Below, piece after piece: positions 24,450-34,808 of a stretch of 64,000 nucleotides of DNA; position 1 is the first letter of the stretch; each line of letters opens with the position of its first letter. The DNA comes from Tetraselmis striata (Eukaryota > Chlorophyta > Chlorodendrophyceae > Chlorodendrales > Chlorodendraceae), in the NCBI GenBank assembly GCA_006384855.1, contig VCJN01003121.1:1-64000 (forward strand). Reading direction: 5' to 3'. The notes under the pieces were generated by a model. The model did not search any database. It saw nothing but the letters and a program-made list of their open reading frames with translations, and had not been told where the DNA came from. The position numbers were made by a program, and so were the translations under genes.

Positions 24450-26440
24450 CTAATCGAACGAGCGACCGGGAGGAGAGGGAGTCAACCCCACCACTATAGT
24501 GGTGCCCCACGAGGTTGGCTGCCGAAGGGCGAGATATGTAAACTCGGCTGTTCCGCTCGGGTAACCCCCCCCCTCTCCCCGAAGAGAGTAAATGCATGGC
24601 AACCTACACATGCCCTTTAGGTAAATGCAAAGAGTTCTCAGGATGATGGAAGCGAGCCTGTATGTGAGAAGGCCGCTGCGGCAGAGTTCGGGGCGTTCGC
24701 CGCAAGGCCGCGTTGATAATAGTGCGTGCGGCCAGGGTATGTATCGATCTGCGTATTCGAATATCCATATTTGTACCCCGGGCAAGACGACGCAGTCCTG
24801 CGAGGGGAAGACACGCGGCGGCAGCGAGTCTATTTGGGTCATAGAGGGGGCACTGCGAGAGCTACAGGTGCACAGGGGGGCTTGTCGCTCGCCGTTGTGG
24901 CCCTCGGGTGCTGAAAGGGTGAAGTCAGAACGCGAGGGAGTACAGCAGTGGCGTATAAAACGCAAACTACAGGTACATGTACTATGAAGAACCCCTTGAG
25001 CGCTGAAGTATCGCATCCACTGCGCACAGTGGGTTGCAGTTCGGCAGACGCTACATGACCACACAGGGCAGATAATATGCAGGCGGCACCGACCTTGAAT
25101 GTGATCCGGCAGGGTGGGTGACGTGTCCATATCCACCGCTACCGCGTGTTCGTGGCAAGGGAGTTCCTTTCAGGCGAGGTGGTAGTGAAGTGGTAGGAAT
25201 GTAGTGGAGTTGCAGTACAGGCAGAGGGTACATTTGTAGAACAAGCGACTACTCGGTTTCACAGGGCGTGGGCCTGCTACTTTTTCGCCGGTGCTGATCA
25301 TTATTCCGAGCGGGGCGCGCCAGCAGGCGGCGGGATCGATTGCCCATCAGGCAAGGATACGTCACAGAATACCGTATCATTCAAAAATTGCAATTTCTCG
25401 GGCACCTGTACGATTACATGAGCTAGACGCAACATTCAAGAAATCCACACAGAAATCCAGAAGGAAATCCAGAAGGAAATCCAGCTACGGGCCAACAGAG
25501 GCAGGAACCGCCATGGTAGCCTGTACTGTATCTTACCCGTCGTCGCTGATGATGATGGATGATGATGGGGCGCTGTTTTTCTGCAAGAACGGTAGTATTA
25601 ACAGGGGTAAACCCCTGGTATTAATACCCTGTTCGTTGTAAGGATTATTACGCGTGTGTCCTGCTGGTACGTGTCGTATTAATCCGTATGATATTAAGCT
25701 GGTAGTAGTGTAGTACTGCTTATGTACACACATTGCGGAGTAAAACAGAGGACGAAGAAATTGTACCGGACCCGCGCTTAATCGTACCATGTACTAACGG
25801 CGGCCAGCGTTTCTGGTGATACGAGCAATACTGGTACATGTACGGGTGTAGGCAATCCTTATTTGTCGTAGAGCGACTATGGGTTGTTCATGCTGCCAAT
25901 CCTGCTGTGCGCCGGCTGCTGACACGAGTAGTAAATTATGCGACCAATACGTAGCATATTGTGCTGGTATTAAATGTATATGATACGATTTATACCAGTG
26001 TACCCCCCACAATAACACAGATCGGTACAGTAATGGATCTCGGGGAAAGCTGCGCGCATCAGTACCGGTAGCAGCATCATATTTTGTGGATGAGAATGCT
26101 GGCACGCTGCGATCCGTACCTGTATTAGATGTTCTGTTTGTTCAGGATACCACGGTTTGGGCGACCAATATGCGAGTGCATGTTAATGGGTACTCCGACT
26201 ATTTTTTCGTTCGGTGACCGCGTTGCATCGGAACGTGGGTGTTGTGTGGTAATCCGGTCGCCGCATCGGGCGCGGGCAGCCGGCGCGCCCCACCCATGTT
26301 GGACCTGTGTCCGGGTGGGGGGAGGTTTAGTGACTCAACGGCCACTATATTATCTAGGCATATTTGCCCACCGGCTCACAGAGGAAACCGTATCGGGACC
26401 GCTTGCGCGAAGAGTTGGCGCGGCTTCGTACGAGTTATCA
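24450..26440. other. No supported gene upstream of the SBP exons
   Basis: Presumably holds the promoter and 5' exons of the minus-strand SBP gene, but no exon could be justified. Small simple repeats occur (AGAAGGAAATCC units near 25440-25480; GATGATGATG near 25550). Confidence 0.5.
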
Positions 26441-26457
26441 TAGGGTATTGATCGTGG

Positions 26458-26483
26458 TGGGGGGGGGGGGGGGGGGGGGGGGG
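26458..26483. repeat. Poly-G run
   Basis: About 26 consecutive G residues, at the upstream edge of the LINE relic. Confidence 0.9.
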
Positions 26484-26499
26484 AATGGAACATGGATAA

Positions 26500-27660
26500 A
26501 AGGGAGTTGGTGGCTCTACTCCGGCGTTGGCGGTGCCTCCTCGAGTCCTCGTCGGTAAACCCATGCGGCCGCATGGTGTATCGGCGCGCGTACGCGGCAA
26601 TTGCCGCGTTCTCGACCACATCATCGCATGCCCCCCTCCCCCCTCCACCATAGGCCCTCCCCCTCCGCTCTCGCCCTCGGCATGGGTGGACTACAACTCT
26701 TGGAACACCTCCGATCACTTCCTGGTCCTGTCTTTTTCCATGTGGACGCCATTCGTGTGGATACCCGTCCACCTCATATGCATGAACGCATGTCTGCAAG
26801 GTTCATTCCCAAATCGGCACACGATGACTCTCCCTTTGAATGGCCGAAGCTGTTCCACGATTTCGTCACCGCTAGTCCGTCCTTTCACGGTGCTCGCCCC
26901 TATGGATGACCCACATGTACATGGCAGGCCCTCGGCAGGGGGGATCCCTAGACACCGGCGCCGACCGATTTATCCAGGCATTATGGTATGCGGCGCGCGG
27001 GGTAGGGGTTGTTACCAAGCCCAAGCCTAGGGCCGCCGCTGCAACGGTCTATCCCATCAGGGGCGATTAATCGTCGGAGCATGGCTTTTGTGGCATGCCA
27101 GGCGGGACCATATGCTCTGCGGATGCCGATCTAGCCTCGGCACATTATGCTGTTACACGGCATAGGGTTCGGACACTAGTACGTAACAACCGCCGCCACC
27201 AGAGGGAGCGGGCCGCGCAAAAAGCTGTTTAGGATTCCAAGAAGGGTGGTGGGAGACGGGAGTTATGGAAGTCAGCGTGCTCTCTCGTCCGTAAGGGGCA
27301 GAGCCAATTCATTAGAGGGCGCGAGCGACCAACTAGTAACCGATCCGGTATCGGGGGTACTTCACACTACCGAGCCGGGATAAGTCAATGCGTGCTGGGC
27401 ACGACACTATCTAGAGCTACTGCGTGACCCCAAGCACCCCCTAGCACAGTGGATTTCGACATATACCGTGCGGCGTGGAAAAGCGCAACGGCACATCGCC
27501 ACGCACTGCCCCCGCACTAAACGGGATTGATGGGCCTATGGGAGGAACTGGTCAAGGCTCTTAGACGTTTAAAAAATAATAGTGGAGGCCCGGCCCGGGG
27601 CAGGTTGGGATTTTACTGCGGAGGCTTTAAAATTGGCGATATACGCACCGAATAGCCATT
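26500..27660 (+). pseudogene. LINE ORF2 relic (AP-endonuclease end to pre-RT region)
   Basis: The plus frame at 26527-27030 contains RVLDHIIACPP followed after a proline stretch by NTSDHFLVLSF. These resemble the LDH and SDH motifs that close the APE-type endonuclease of LINE retrotransposons. Further downstream, frames interrupted by several stops read RNNRRHQRERAAQKAV, YRAAWKSA and LVKALRRLKNNSGGPARG, which is the kind of sequence lying between endonuclease and RT (the last resembling the LK-x-KAPG entry to RT). The RT core is absent. It is a decayed, truncated copy, and the motif calls are by eye. Confidence 0.45.
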
Positions 27661-29341
27661 CTGGCAAGGCATTGCTGGCCTTAATTTAACAGCGGCCAGT
27701 TTGTCCCCCCCCCCCCCCCTACCCCCATCCCCTCCCCCCCGTCACTATAGGGATGTGTCACTAAAAACAATGGTGTCACCACTTTAGGGGTGGTCAAATC
27801 TGCTTTTTTTTTTGAACACAGGGAAGAAATCCCGCCCCCCCCCCCCCTCCCCCATGTGACTAAGGGTAGTGTCACTCTATATAGTATGATTTTTTATATT
27901 ATTAGGGCTTTTATATATGCGCACTACAAAGAGAACTAACAGCAACTATGAAAGGTCGCCAGCAAAAGAGAGACATAAGCCTGAAACCAAGGTCGAGCAG
28001 GAGGCAAGGGAGCCAAGAACCAAGGAAGAGCCAAGGGAACCACGAAGTCGCCAAGCTGCTAGCAAATAACGGGTCAAGGGAAGCACTGAAGCCAAGGAAC
28101 GACCAAATAGACCGAAAGGGGAACATGAAACCAATTGGGATGTCCGCCCCGTAGTATGTAGGCCATCAGCCGCGACGAGTACGCCTGCAGCCAATGACAT
28201 GCTGGGTCATGGCAACACATGCCGACGAGCGACGCGACGCATGCGCAGGAGCACCATCACGTGCCGCACGCGCGGCCGCGACCCCGCCAATAACGTTGTC
28301 TGCATGTGCCATGTTGATGAGCAAGGAGAAACGGCGGCGCCACGCAGACAAGAGCTGGCCGATTTTTTGGCCAGTGTGTGTGGCTAGCTTTCGCAAGCTC
28401 CACCAAGAAGGCCTCGGCGCGCGGGGCCAGCGAGCCGAACTCGGAAACGGCGAAAGGAACAAAGCGAAGCATGCCGGCGGCGTTTCGGATACCCTCGTCA
28501 TATTTTTGGATTTTGTGGCGCTCTGCAGCCCGCAATGCGGTCGTCACTATATACATTATGGTGTCACTATAGGGGTAGGTGCTGTCACTGTATACCAGTG
28601 TCCCACGAATGCAATACTGTATATATGGAGATACCATGGTGTGGCCCACCTGGCGGTATGGCGTGACGTCCTCTCGCCCCAGGCTGGCGCGGGTCAACGT
28701 TTTTTGAACAGCGCTTTGAATTATATGAAAAACCAGGAAATGGCCAGAAGACGTGTTGTCCCGGGGGCGAAAAAAAAGGACGTGTTGCATGGAAATAGCC
28801 CTTTTGAGCGCGCAATATTACACCGTGACTTTACGCGTTATAGTCGCTAATACTTTTTGGTTACATGGAGAGCGTCAAGGGAACGCACGGAAAGTACTGG
28901 GGAAGGAAAAAGCCTAGTCGCTACATTTGAGCAGAACTCATACTCCCGGGCCGCTACTGGGCCCGGCGATGTGGCAGGTACGGGTACTTGTCGGCCGGCC
29001 GGCCTAAAAGATCTTCATCCGCCCCCGAAGCCGAAGGGACGCGTTATACCGGAGAACATATGTACTGCAGGGCATCCCGCGAAGGTAGTCGCTGGTCGCA
29101 GCCTGTAAGGATTCCTCGCGCTGAGAATATATCGTTTGCTGCTCGCTGTAAAAATATAATAACTTTAGCGACTATTTATGAAACGTATTTCTCTGCTTGT
29201 TGGGAAGCCCCAGCAACCCGAGGTTGCCGACCTATTGAGTCGCCACTCACTCTGTGGCCTGTGCGGCAACGACTTGCTAACATACTTGCTCAGCTTACTG
29301 GCTGCGGCCAAAGCCGGACAGTCCCTACAAAAGGCGGCTCC
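27661..29341. other. No supported gene; C-run-rich intergenic DNA
   Basis: C-runs at about 27706-27719 and 27834-27847. A recurring short sequence, TGTCACTATA with variants, appears near 27735, 27868, 28543, 28560 and 28580. It is the 5' flank of the heme lyase gene, and no promoter element could be defined. Confidence 0.5.
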
Positions 29342-31420
29342 ATGGGGGGCTCCACCTCAAAGCCGGACGATACAGCAGCCTCCGGCGCGAGATGCCCTGT
29401 GCCGGAGGCATCGAGCCCGCAGTACGACGTGTACAACCAGCGGATCGACACGACTGCACCGCTGGTGAGAGTTGGGGGGGGGGGGGGGGGGGGGGGGGGG
29501 GACGGGCGCCAGCTGAGGCGCCGTCGGCGGGCCTGAGCTGCAAGTGGCCGCCACGTAGCTTCCATGCAGTTGCCCCGCCGCTGTAGCGCGGCTGGTGCCT
29601 CGAGCTGAGGGCAGTCGGCGGCGCACTCGCAGGCGGCGTGCCCCAGTGTGTGGAAGGGCGCCGACCTGATCGACCCCAAGAACAACATGCCGCTCGCCGC
29701 CAACCAGCAGCCGTGCCCGGGGCAGGTGAAGCCGCTGCCCACCGAGCGCGTGGCGTCCACTATCCCCAAGGGCGGCACGCAGTCCACGTGGGTCTACCCC
29801 TCCCCGCAGATGTTTTTTAACGGTGATGCCGCCCCGCCCACCCCCCCCTCCCCCCGCGCGCCCTGCCTCACAACCCTGCCTACTGTGAACCCGGCGCAGG
29901 CGGCGACTTCCTAAGGGTGCACAGGGTAGGGGTTCAGTAGCCGAGTGCGGGATGTGAACCGGCGGTCGAATCCCTCGCCGCTATACAAACCCGCAGTCTC
30001 CCACGGGTGCCAGCGCACCCATAAGAATGCTTCTTAAAAGCCTCAAATCAGGCTTGCAGGCAACCTATCAGAACAATCGCTGGTATTCCCGTAGTGTTTC
30101 GTCTACCCTTTGCCTCTGACAGGCATGGCAGTTTCCCATGCGCAACGTTCTTTTTATCGTGCCGGCACCTGCCCATGCTGGTACACAGTAGAAACCTCTT
30201 TTAAGCCTTGACATGCCCACTTTGGAGTTGTCACATCACATCATATCATATCGCAGACAGTGGCGAACAAGCCGCCCATGTCACCATCATCATGACGATG
30301 CCAGGGTCAAGAATGACCAGTAAACAGCCCCTGACAGCAATCCAACTTGGCAACTTTGATTTCATGTTTGCAGTAGTTTCTGTCGCCAAGTCCACGCATT
30401 CCCCGATCAGTGCTACCGTTGACCCCCCCACCCTCCTCACCCTCCCCTTGGGAGTGAGAACTGCCCTGCCGCCTCCCTGTGCTACCCCTGACCCGGCCCG
30501 GCCTTGCCCCGCTATCTGCAATGAGCGCAGCGTTGCGGCGCAAGGGGAAGGGCGATGACGTGGAGGAGGACGACATGGTGTCAGTGGTGACGGCGCACAA
30601 CGGTGGGTGACCGAGGTGGTGACAGCACACGGTGGGGTCGCAGGGCGAGCTGGGCTGCTAGCTGCGCCACGAGAGCGGGGCCGGCTGCGCACTCACTTGC
30701 GCCCCCCCCCCCCCCCTTTGCCCCCGCCCCCGGGCCATCCCGTGCGATGCGGCTTGCGCAGCTATGAATGAACAGACGTGGAACAAAGTGGCAATATGGG
30801 AGAAGCTGCACACGGATACGTGTGGGAACCCCACCCTGATGCGCTTCCTCGGCCGCCCGGACGACCTCAGGTGGGCAGATCTACCCCCCCCCTCCCCCCT
30901 CGCAACACACACCGACCACCACCACCGGTCGCGTGATGCCTTTTAAATGCCTGTCAACTCATGCGCTGCTTGTGCCGGTGGGGGCGCAGCCCGAAGGCCC
31001 GGCTGCACAGCTGGCTCACGGGGGAGCTGCCCTTTGACCGCCACGACTGGTACGTCGACCGCTGCGGGCAAGAGGTACGCGCCTCCTGGGCGGCCCCAAC
31101 CCTACGCCCCCTCCCCCCCCCCCCCCCCCCCTGTTTAGGACCTTTAGGAGGGGTTCCAGACTGGCTCTCATCCCCCCCCCCCCCCCCCCCCTGGCGCCGC
31201 TGCACAGGTGCGCTACGTGATAGACTTTTACTTTCACGAGGACAAAGCTGGCACGCCCGAGGCGTTTTCGGTTGACGCGCGCCCCGCGCTGGACTCGCCC
31301 GGCGCGCTGCTCGACCGCACCAAGATGTGGATCTACCTCAAGTCGGCGGAGTACGGGCTGCCGTGCCCCGTGAGCGGCCACCCCGGCGCGCTGGTGAGCC
31401 AGGGGCAGCAGGGGGAGTAG
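29342..31420 (+). CDS. HCCS: Holocytochrome c synthase (cytochrome c heme lyase)
   Basis: Attaches heme covalently to the CXXCH of apocytochrome c in the mitochondrial intermembrane space. Five exons join in phase: 29342-29464, 29633-29822, 30762-30870, 30990-31074, 31208-31420. They give 720 bp and 239 residues, the normal family size. All introns are GT-AG. N-terminal CP motifs lie at C18-P19 and C44-P45. NNMP and [15 protein letters not shown] are the first conserved block, [11 protein letters not shown] the second, and ELPFDRHDW the third. H159 of that block corresponds to the histidine shown to ligate heme in human HCCS (His154). RYVIDFY and a C-terminal helix follow. The start ATG reads MGGSTSK, lacking an obvious presequence, as usual for this protein. 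It converges on the thioredoxin gene. Introns 1 to 4 all carry G- or C-rich runs close to the donor. Confidence 0.93.
29474..29501. repeat. Poly-G run in heme lyase intron 1
   Basis: About 28 G residues beginning roughly ten bases after the donor GTGAGA at 29465. Confidence 0.92.
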
Positions 31421-32253
31421 CACCGCCGGCTTGCTGTCTTAAGTGAGGAGTGATTGTGTCCGCCGCAGTGCTGCGTGCACGGCCGCACAATCTATATGCA
31501 AAACAGCAACCTGCTCTGCCCTGGAATTGCCTCCAGAACCTGCTGGCGAAAGCATTCTGGCAGCCATCTGGAGTATGCAGAGGGAGAAGGGGAAAAGCAG
31601 GGTTGGGGGGGGGGGGGGGGGGGGGGGGGGCATCGTAGGGCCACCGTCTGGGCGGACATCGGATGATGGTGGGCACTCCCCTCCTGCATGAAGCGCATGA
31701 CCGCACCCTGCCTGGGATGCCCGGCTTGCCTCACAAGCGCTTGGAGAGCTGGATGGGTGGACCATCCCTCGAATCCCTGGCCTGGGTCGCCGCACTCGTC
31801 GGGTCAGAACCACGGGCCATCACCGTGGAGGGCCATAGTAAGGGGGTCGGTATGTTTTGAGGTTGTGCTCTTGTGCCGCGGCACTTTTCCAGAAACAAGT
31901 TGCCGTGGAAGGGGGGGGGGGGGGGGGGGGACATCGCTGCACCTGGCGCGCTCACGATGGCGTCTGCCTATGCTGGGCAGGTCACCTCCACTGCCTGGCA
32001 GCGCAGCTGTTAGGAGTTTCCTGCTGGTGCGACCTTCCGCGTTTCTGTGAGCGGTGATGAGGGCTATCCAGCATCTAGAGCGGGCTGGCGAGGAATGCAC
32101 GCAGGCGGTACGGAAGACGAGGAGGGCCCCGGGATAGCCGAGGGGGGTTGTGGGGGGGGGGAGGGGGGCTTCTGGCAGCCTCAGCCACAGGGCGTCGGGC
32201 CTGGCATACACATAAGTGACTTTCATTCATTTACAATGAAGCCGTGCGGCCGC
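31421..32253. other. Convergent 3' intergenic region
   Basis: Lies between the plus-strand heme lyase and the minus-strand thioredoxin. G-runs at about 31604-31630 and 31911-31930. A minus-strand TGTAA (plus ttaca at 32231-32235) sits about 20 bp past the thioredoxin stop and is its likely poly(A) signal. No equivalent TGTAA was found close to the heme lyase stop. Confidence 0.6.
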
Positions 32254-32814
32254 TCAAGGGGGCAGGCTGCCCTCCCGCGCCTTGTCGTTCCATATCTCCG
32301 CCATGCCCATCACCTCCCCCAGCTGCCCCACCCCGCTGAAGCGCCGCAGCTCCGAGCCGTTGCGGTACAGGATGACCGTGGGCAGCTCCTGGATGCCCAG
32401 CTCCGAGGCCAGCTCCTCGTTGCCGGCGTCCTCGCAGTCGTACTTCCCAAACAGGACGCGCTCGTACTTGAGGGCCATCCGGGCCATCTCCTTCTCCACC
32501 ACCTTACAGGGGCCGCACCACTGCGGGACCGCGCAGCGAGGGCCATGCTCAGCTGAGATCAGCTGCTTCCCCGGTCACCCCCCGCCCTCTTCCCATCGAC
32601 CCCTCTTCCCCTCGACATGCCCCCACCTTGGTGTAAAAGTCCACCATGGCCAAGTTGGGCCCGCCCCGGGCCAGGAACTCGGGCAGCATCTCCGCGGTAA
32701 GCGTCTCCACCTCCTGGGAGTCCTCCGACACCGCGGCGTCCGCGTCATCGGAGGATCCAAATGGATTTCGGAGCCAGGAGGCGCGCAGCAGCTGCGGCCG
32801 CTTGGTGCGCCTGC
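32254..32814 (-). CDS. Thioredoxin with WCGPC active site (5' end uncertain)
   Basis: A disulfide reductase. Exon 32627-32814 (start 32810 or 32814 depending on which of two adjacent CAG acceptors is used) encodes a basic stretch (RRTKRPQLLRASWLRNPFG), an acidic linker, and the first thioredoxin strand ending VDFYTK. The donor AAG|GTGGGG and acceptor CGCAG| bound a 106-bp intron (32521-32626). Exon 32520-32254 resumes in phase 0 with WCGPCK, the redox-active pair, followed by YDCEDAGNEEL, the cis-proline segment ELPTVILYRNG, and a C-terminal helix. The basic leader suggests an organelle transit peptide. A further upstream exon is hinted at by a splice-like GTGAGC followed by a C-run at about 33241, but it could not be joined with confidence. 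The sub-class (m, f, x, y or other) is not assigned. Confidence 0.86.
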
Positions 32815-33865
32815 CTGCATTCGCCCAACGGGGGCAGAGCGGCTGTCAGCGGCCGCCATCCTGCCGGCCCTCCTCGGCCGCAATCCAGCCCCACCCCGGC
32901 CCGCTGCCAGCGGCGCCTCCGTGTCTCTGTGCAGTGTTCGCCGACCCTCTCCAGACTCTGGATAACCCACATGCTCCCTCGCGGAAAGGAAAAATCATTA
33001 GCCTTAGCCAAGCGGGGTAATGAAGCCGTCGCAAAGGCGTTAAGGGGGGGGGGGGGGGGGGGGGGGGTCGGGGGAGAGCCCAGCGATGCCCAGCGTCCCT
33101 TTTCCACTTGCACTTCCTCCGCCGCCTTTCAAACCCCCGAACACCTGCACAAAAGGCGAAGACCGCAGCAAACACAGCAGCAGAGAGACGGTGTGGGGGG
33201 GCGGGGGGGGTGGGGGGGGGGGGGGGGGGGGGGGCTCACCCGTCGCTTCCCTTCCTCTGCTGCCGCGAATCCCCGGCGCCGTGTTTGCTGTTGGTGAGGA
33301 GGCACCGTGGGAGTGGTAGCGTCGCGTGCCTTCCCACCGGCTGCGCACGGCACGGCACGGCACCAGGATACCTGTGCAGCGGACGGCGTCATATCATCAG
33401 CGCTCCCGCAAGGGCACCTCTCGCGTCCTGTACATGTCGTACTCGTAGGGGCGACGCAACCCGACCGCGCGCCTCCGCACAAGCCCACCCTACCCCCACC
33501 GCAGCTGACCAAAAAAACCTGCCGCCATCCGAGCAAGGCCGAGCTGTGGTCCGGGGGGCTGAGGGGACGTAGCGCTGCTAGGTATTGGCAAGGCGCACCC
33601 TGTGGGGCGCTCGCCGGGGTTGTCACGACAGAGGCAGCGCCGCAATTCATCTTATTGCCGCCAATTCTTGCCCCTGCTGTAGCGGTCCAGGCGGCAATTG
33701 TCAGCCAGCGTGCGACAGCTCCTCGTCACAGTCCGAGTAGAGCCGCCTGTTCGCACGACCGGCGGGATGACTGACGCAGCAACTCCGACCGTCGCAAAGC
33801 TGTGGATTTATGTAGTCGCCCGCTGCATGGGAGAGGAGACGAGTGGCCGGGGAGGCGCTGGGCAG
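32815..33865. other. 5' region of the thioredoxin gene; G-runs
   Basis: G-runs at about 33043-33067 and 33201-33233. Minus-strand open sequence at 33650-33241 ending at GTGAGC plus a C-run, and a TTTTGTGCAG acceptor-like site near 33164, could represent thioredoxin 5' exons, but the frames could not be reconciled. The copia element is inserted immediately upstream, at 33866. Confidence 0.4.
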
Positions 33866-34378
33866 TGTTGAGTAGTAATAGATTACACTGGTCTGTTACT
33901 GATCTACTGATCTAACTGTAAGGCCACCAGCTGCAGTGTTAGGCAGACTGCACTGCCCACTGAGAGCTGCATGTGTTGCGCCGATATTTGGAAGTAGTAC
34001 TTAGGTATAGTACATAAATGGCATAATGTATTAAGGAGCTGAGAGCTCCACCAGGAGCCCAGTTCCTAGAGAGCCATCAGCAGGCATGAGGCGAACATGC
34101 CCACTCTAGAATGACCTCAGATGGTCATGCAACTCTGGGCACCACCTCAGCCAGTAGTTTAGAGACAGGAGCCGCCAGAATGGCGGCTCAACATGCTTTA
34201 TATATTAGAATACAGCAGTGCCAAGGTGCACCAGCTAGCATCCCCAGCTGAGCCCTATAGCCAGCAGGTGTAGCTGCTGATAGTACTAAGGGCTCTGTTG
34301 AGCCCTGAGAACTGTAACAGATTCTAAGCCACCCCCAGCTGCTGCTTGTCTCCAAGGCAACCTGCATCAACTTCAAAA
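33866..34378 (+). repeat. 5' LTR of the copia element
   Basis: Begins TGTTGAGTAGTAATAG and ends CAACTTCAAAA. No difference from 42214-42726 was seen on base-by-base reading. Boundaries are fixed by the GGCAG target duplication and by the adjacent primer-binding site. The terminal dinucleotides are TG...AA rather than the usual TG...CA. Confidence 0.94.
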
Positions 34379-34392
34379 GGTTATGGCTTACT
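34379..34392 (+). promoter_or_regulatory. Primer-binding site, initiator-Met half-tRNA type
   Basis: GGTTATGGC starts at the base after the LTR. GGTTATG is complementary to CATAACC of the initiator tRNA anticodon region, which is the internal priming mode known for copia-type elements. The exact extent of pairing depends on the host tRNA, which is not in the window. Confidence 0.6.
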
Positions 34393-34808
34393 CCACGCTG
34401 GTGTTGCCTTGCTGACACTCCTCTGTGGGCGCGTTGCTCTGTTCCGTGGGTGCTGCATTGGCTGCCCCCACCTGGTCTCTTGTGGGCTGCCTTTTCGGTT
34501 GCCCCTCTCGGTTTTCCGAGCGCTGGTGGCGCTCTCGTTTCCAGCACCGGTGTGCTGAGGAGGGGTGTGTCGGTCACACTCCTAGGCAGGCTTCTGTGCA
34601 GCTGCTTGTACCCCTTTGGGTGTGCGATTTTCGAGCCCTCGCTGACATCAGTGCTTTGGCACTGGGGTGTTTCTAGCTGGTTGTGTCGGAGCAAGGTGCC
34701 CAAGTCTAACAGAGAGGCGGGCGCAGTGGCACCAGGCCTCACCTTGCGGGCATATACTAGTAAGAACCCCTTAGTCTGCGTAACTCGCCAACCTTCGCCA
34801 CCTTCGTC

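Noticed and set aside
29935-30010. Possible tRNA gene (GGTCGAATCCC resembles a B box)
   Set aside because: No matching acceptor or T-arm pairing could be found, and it lies in a heme lyase intron.
32282-33297. Plus-strand ORFs across the thioredoxin gene
   Set aside because: They are antisense to exons carrying the WCGPC and cis-proline motifs.
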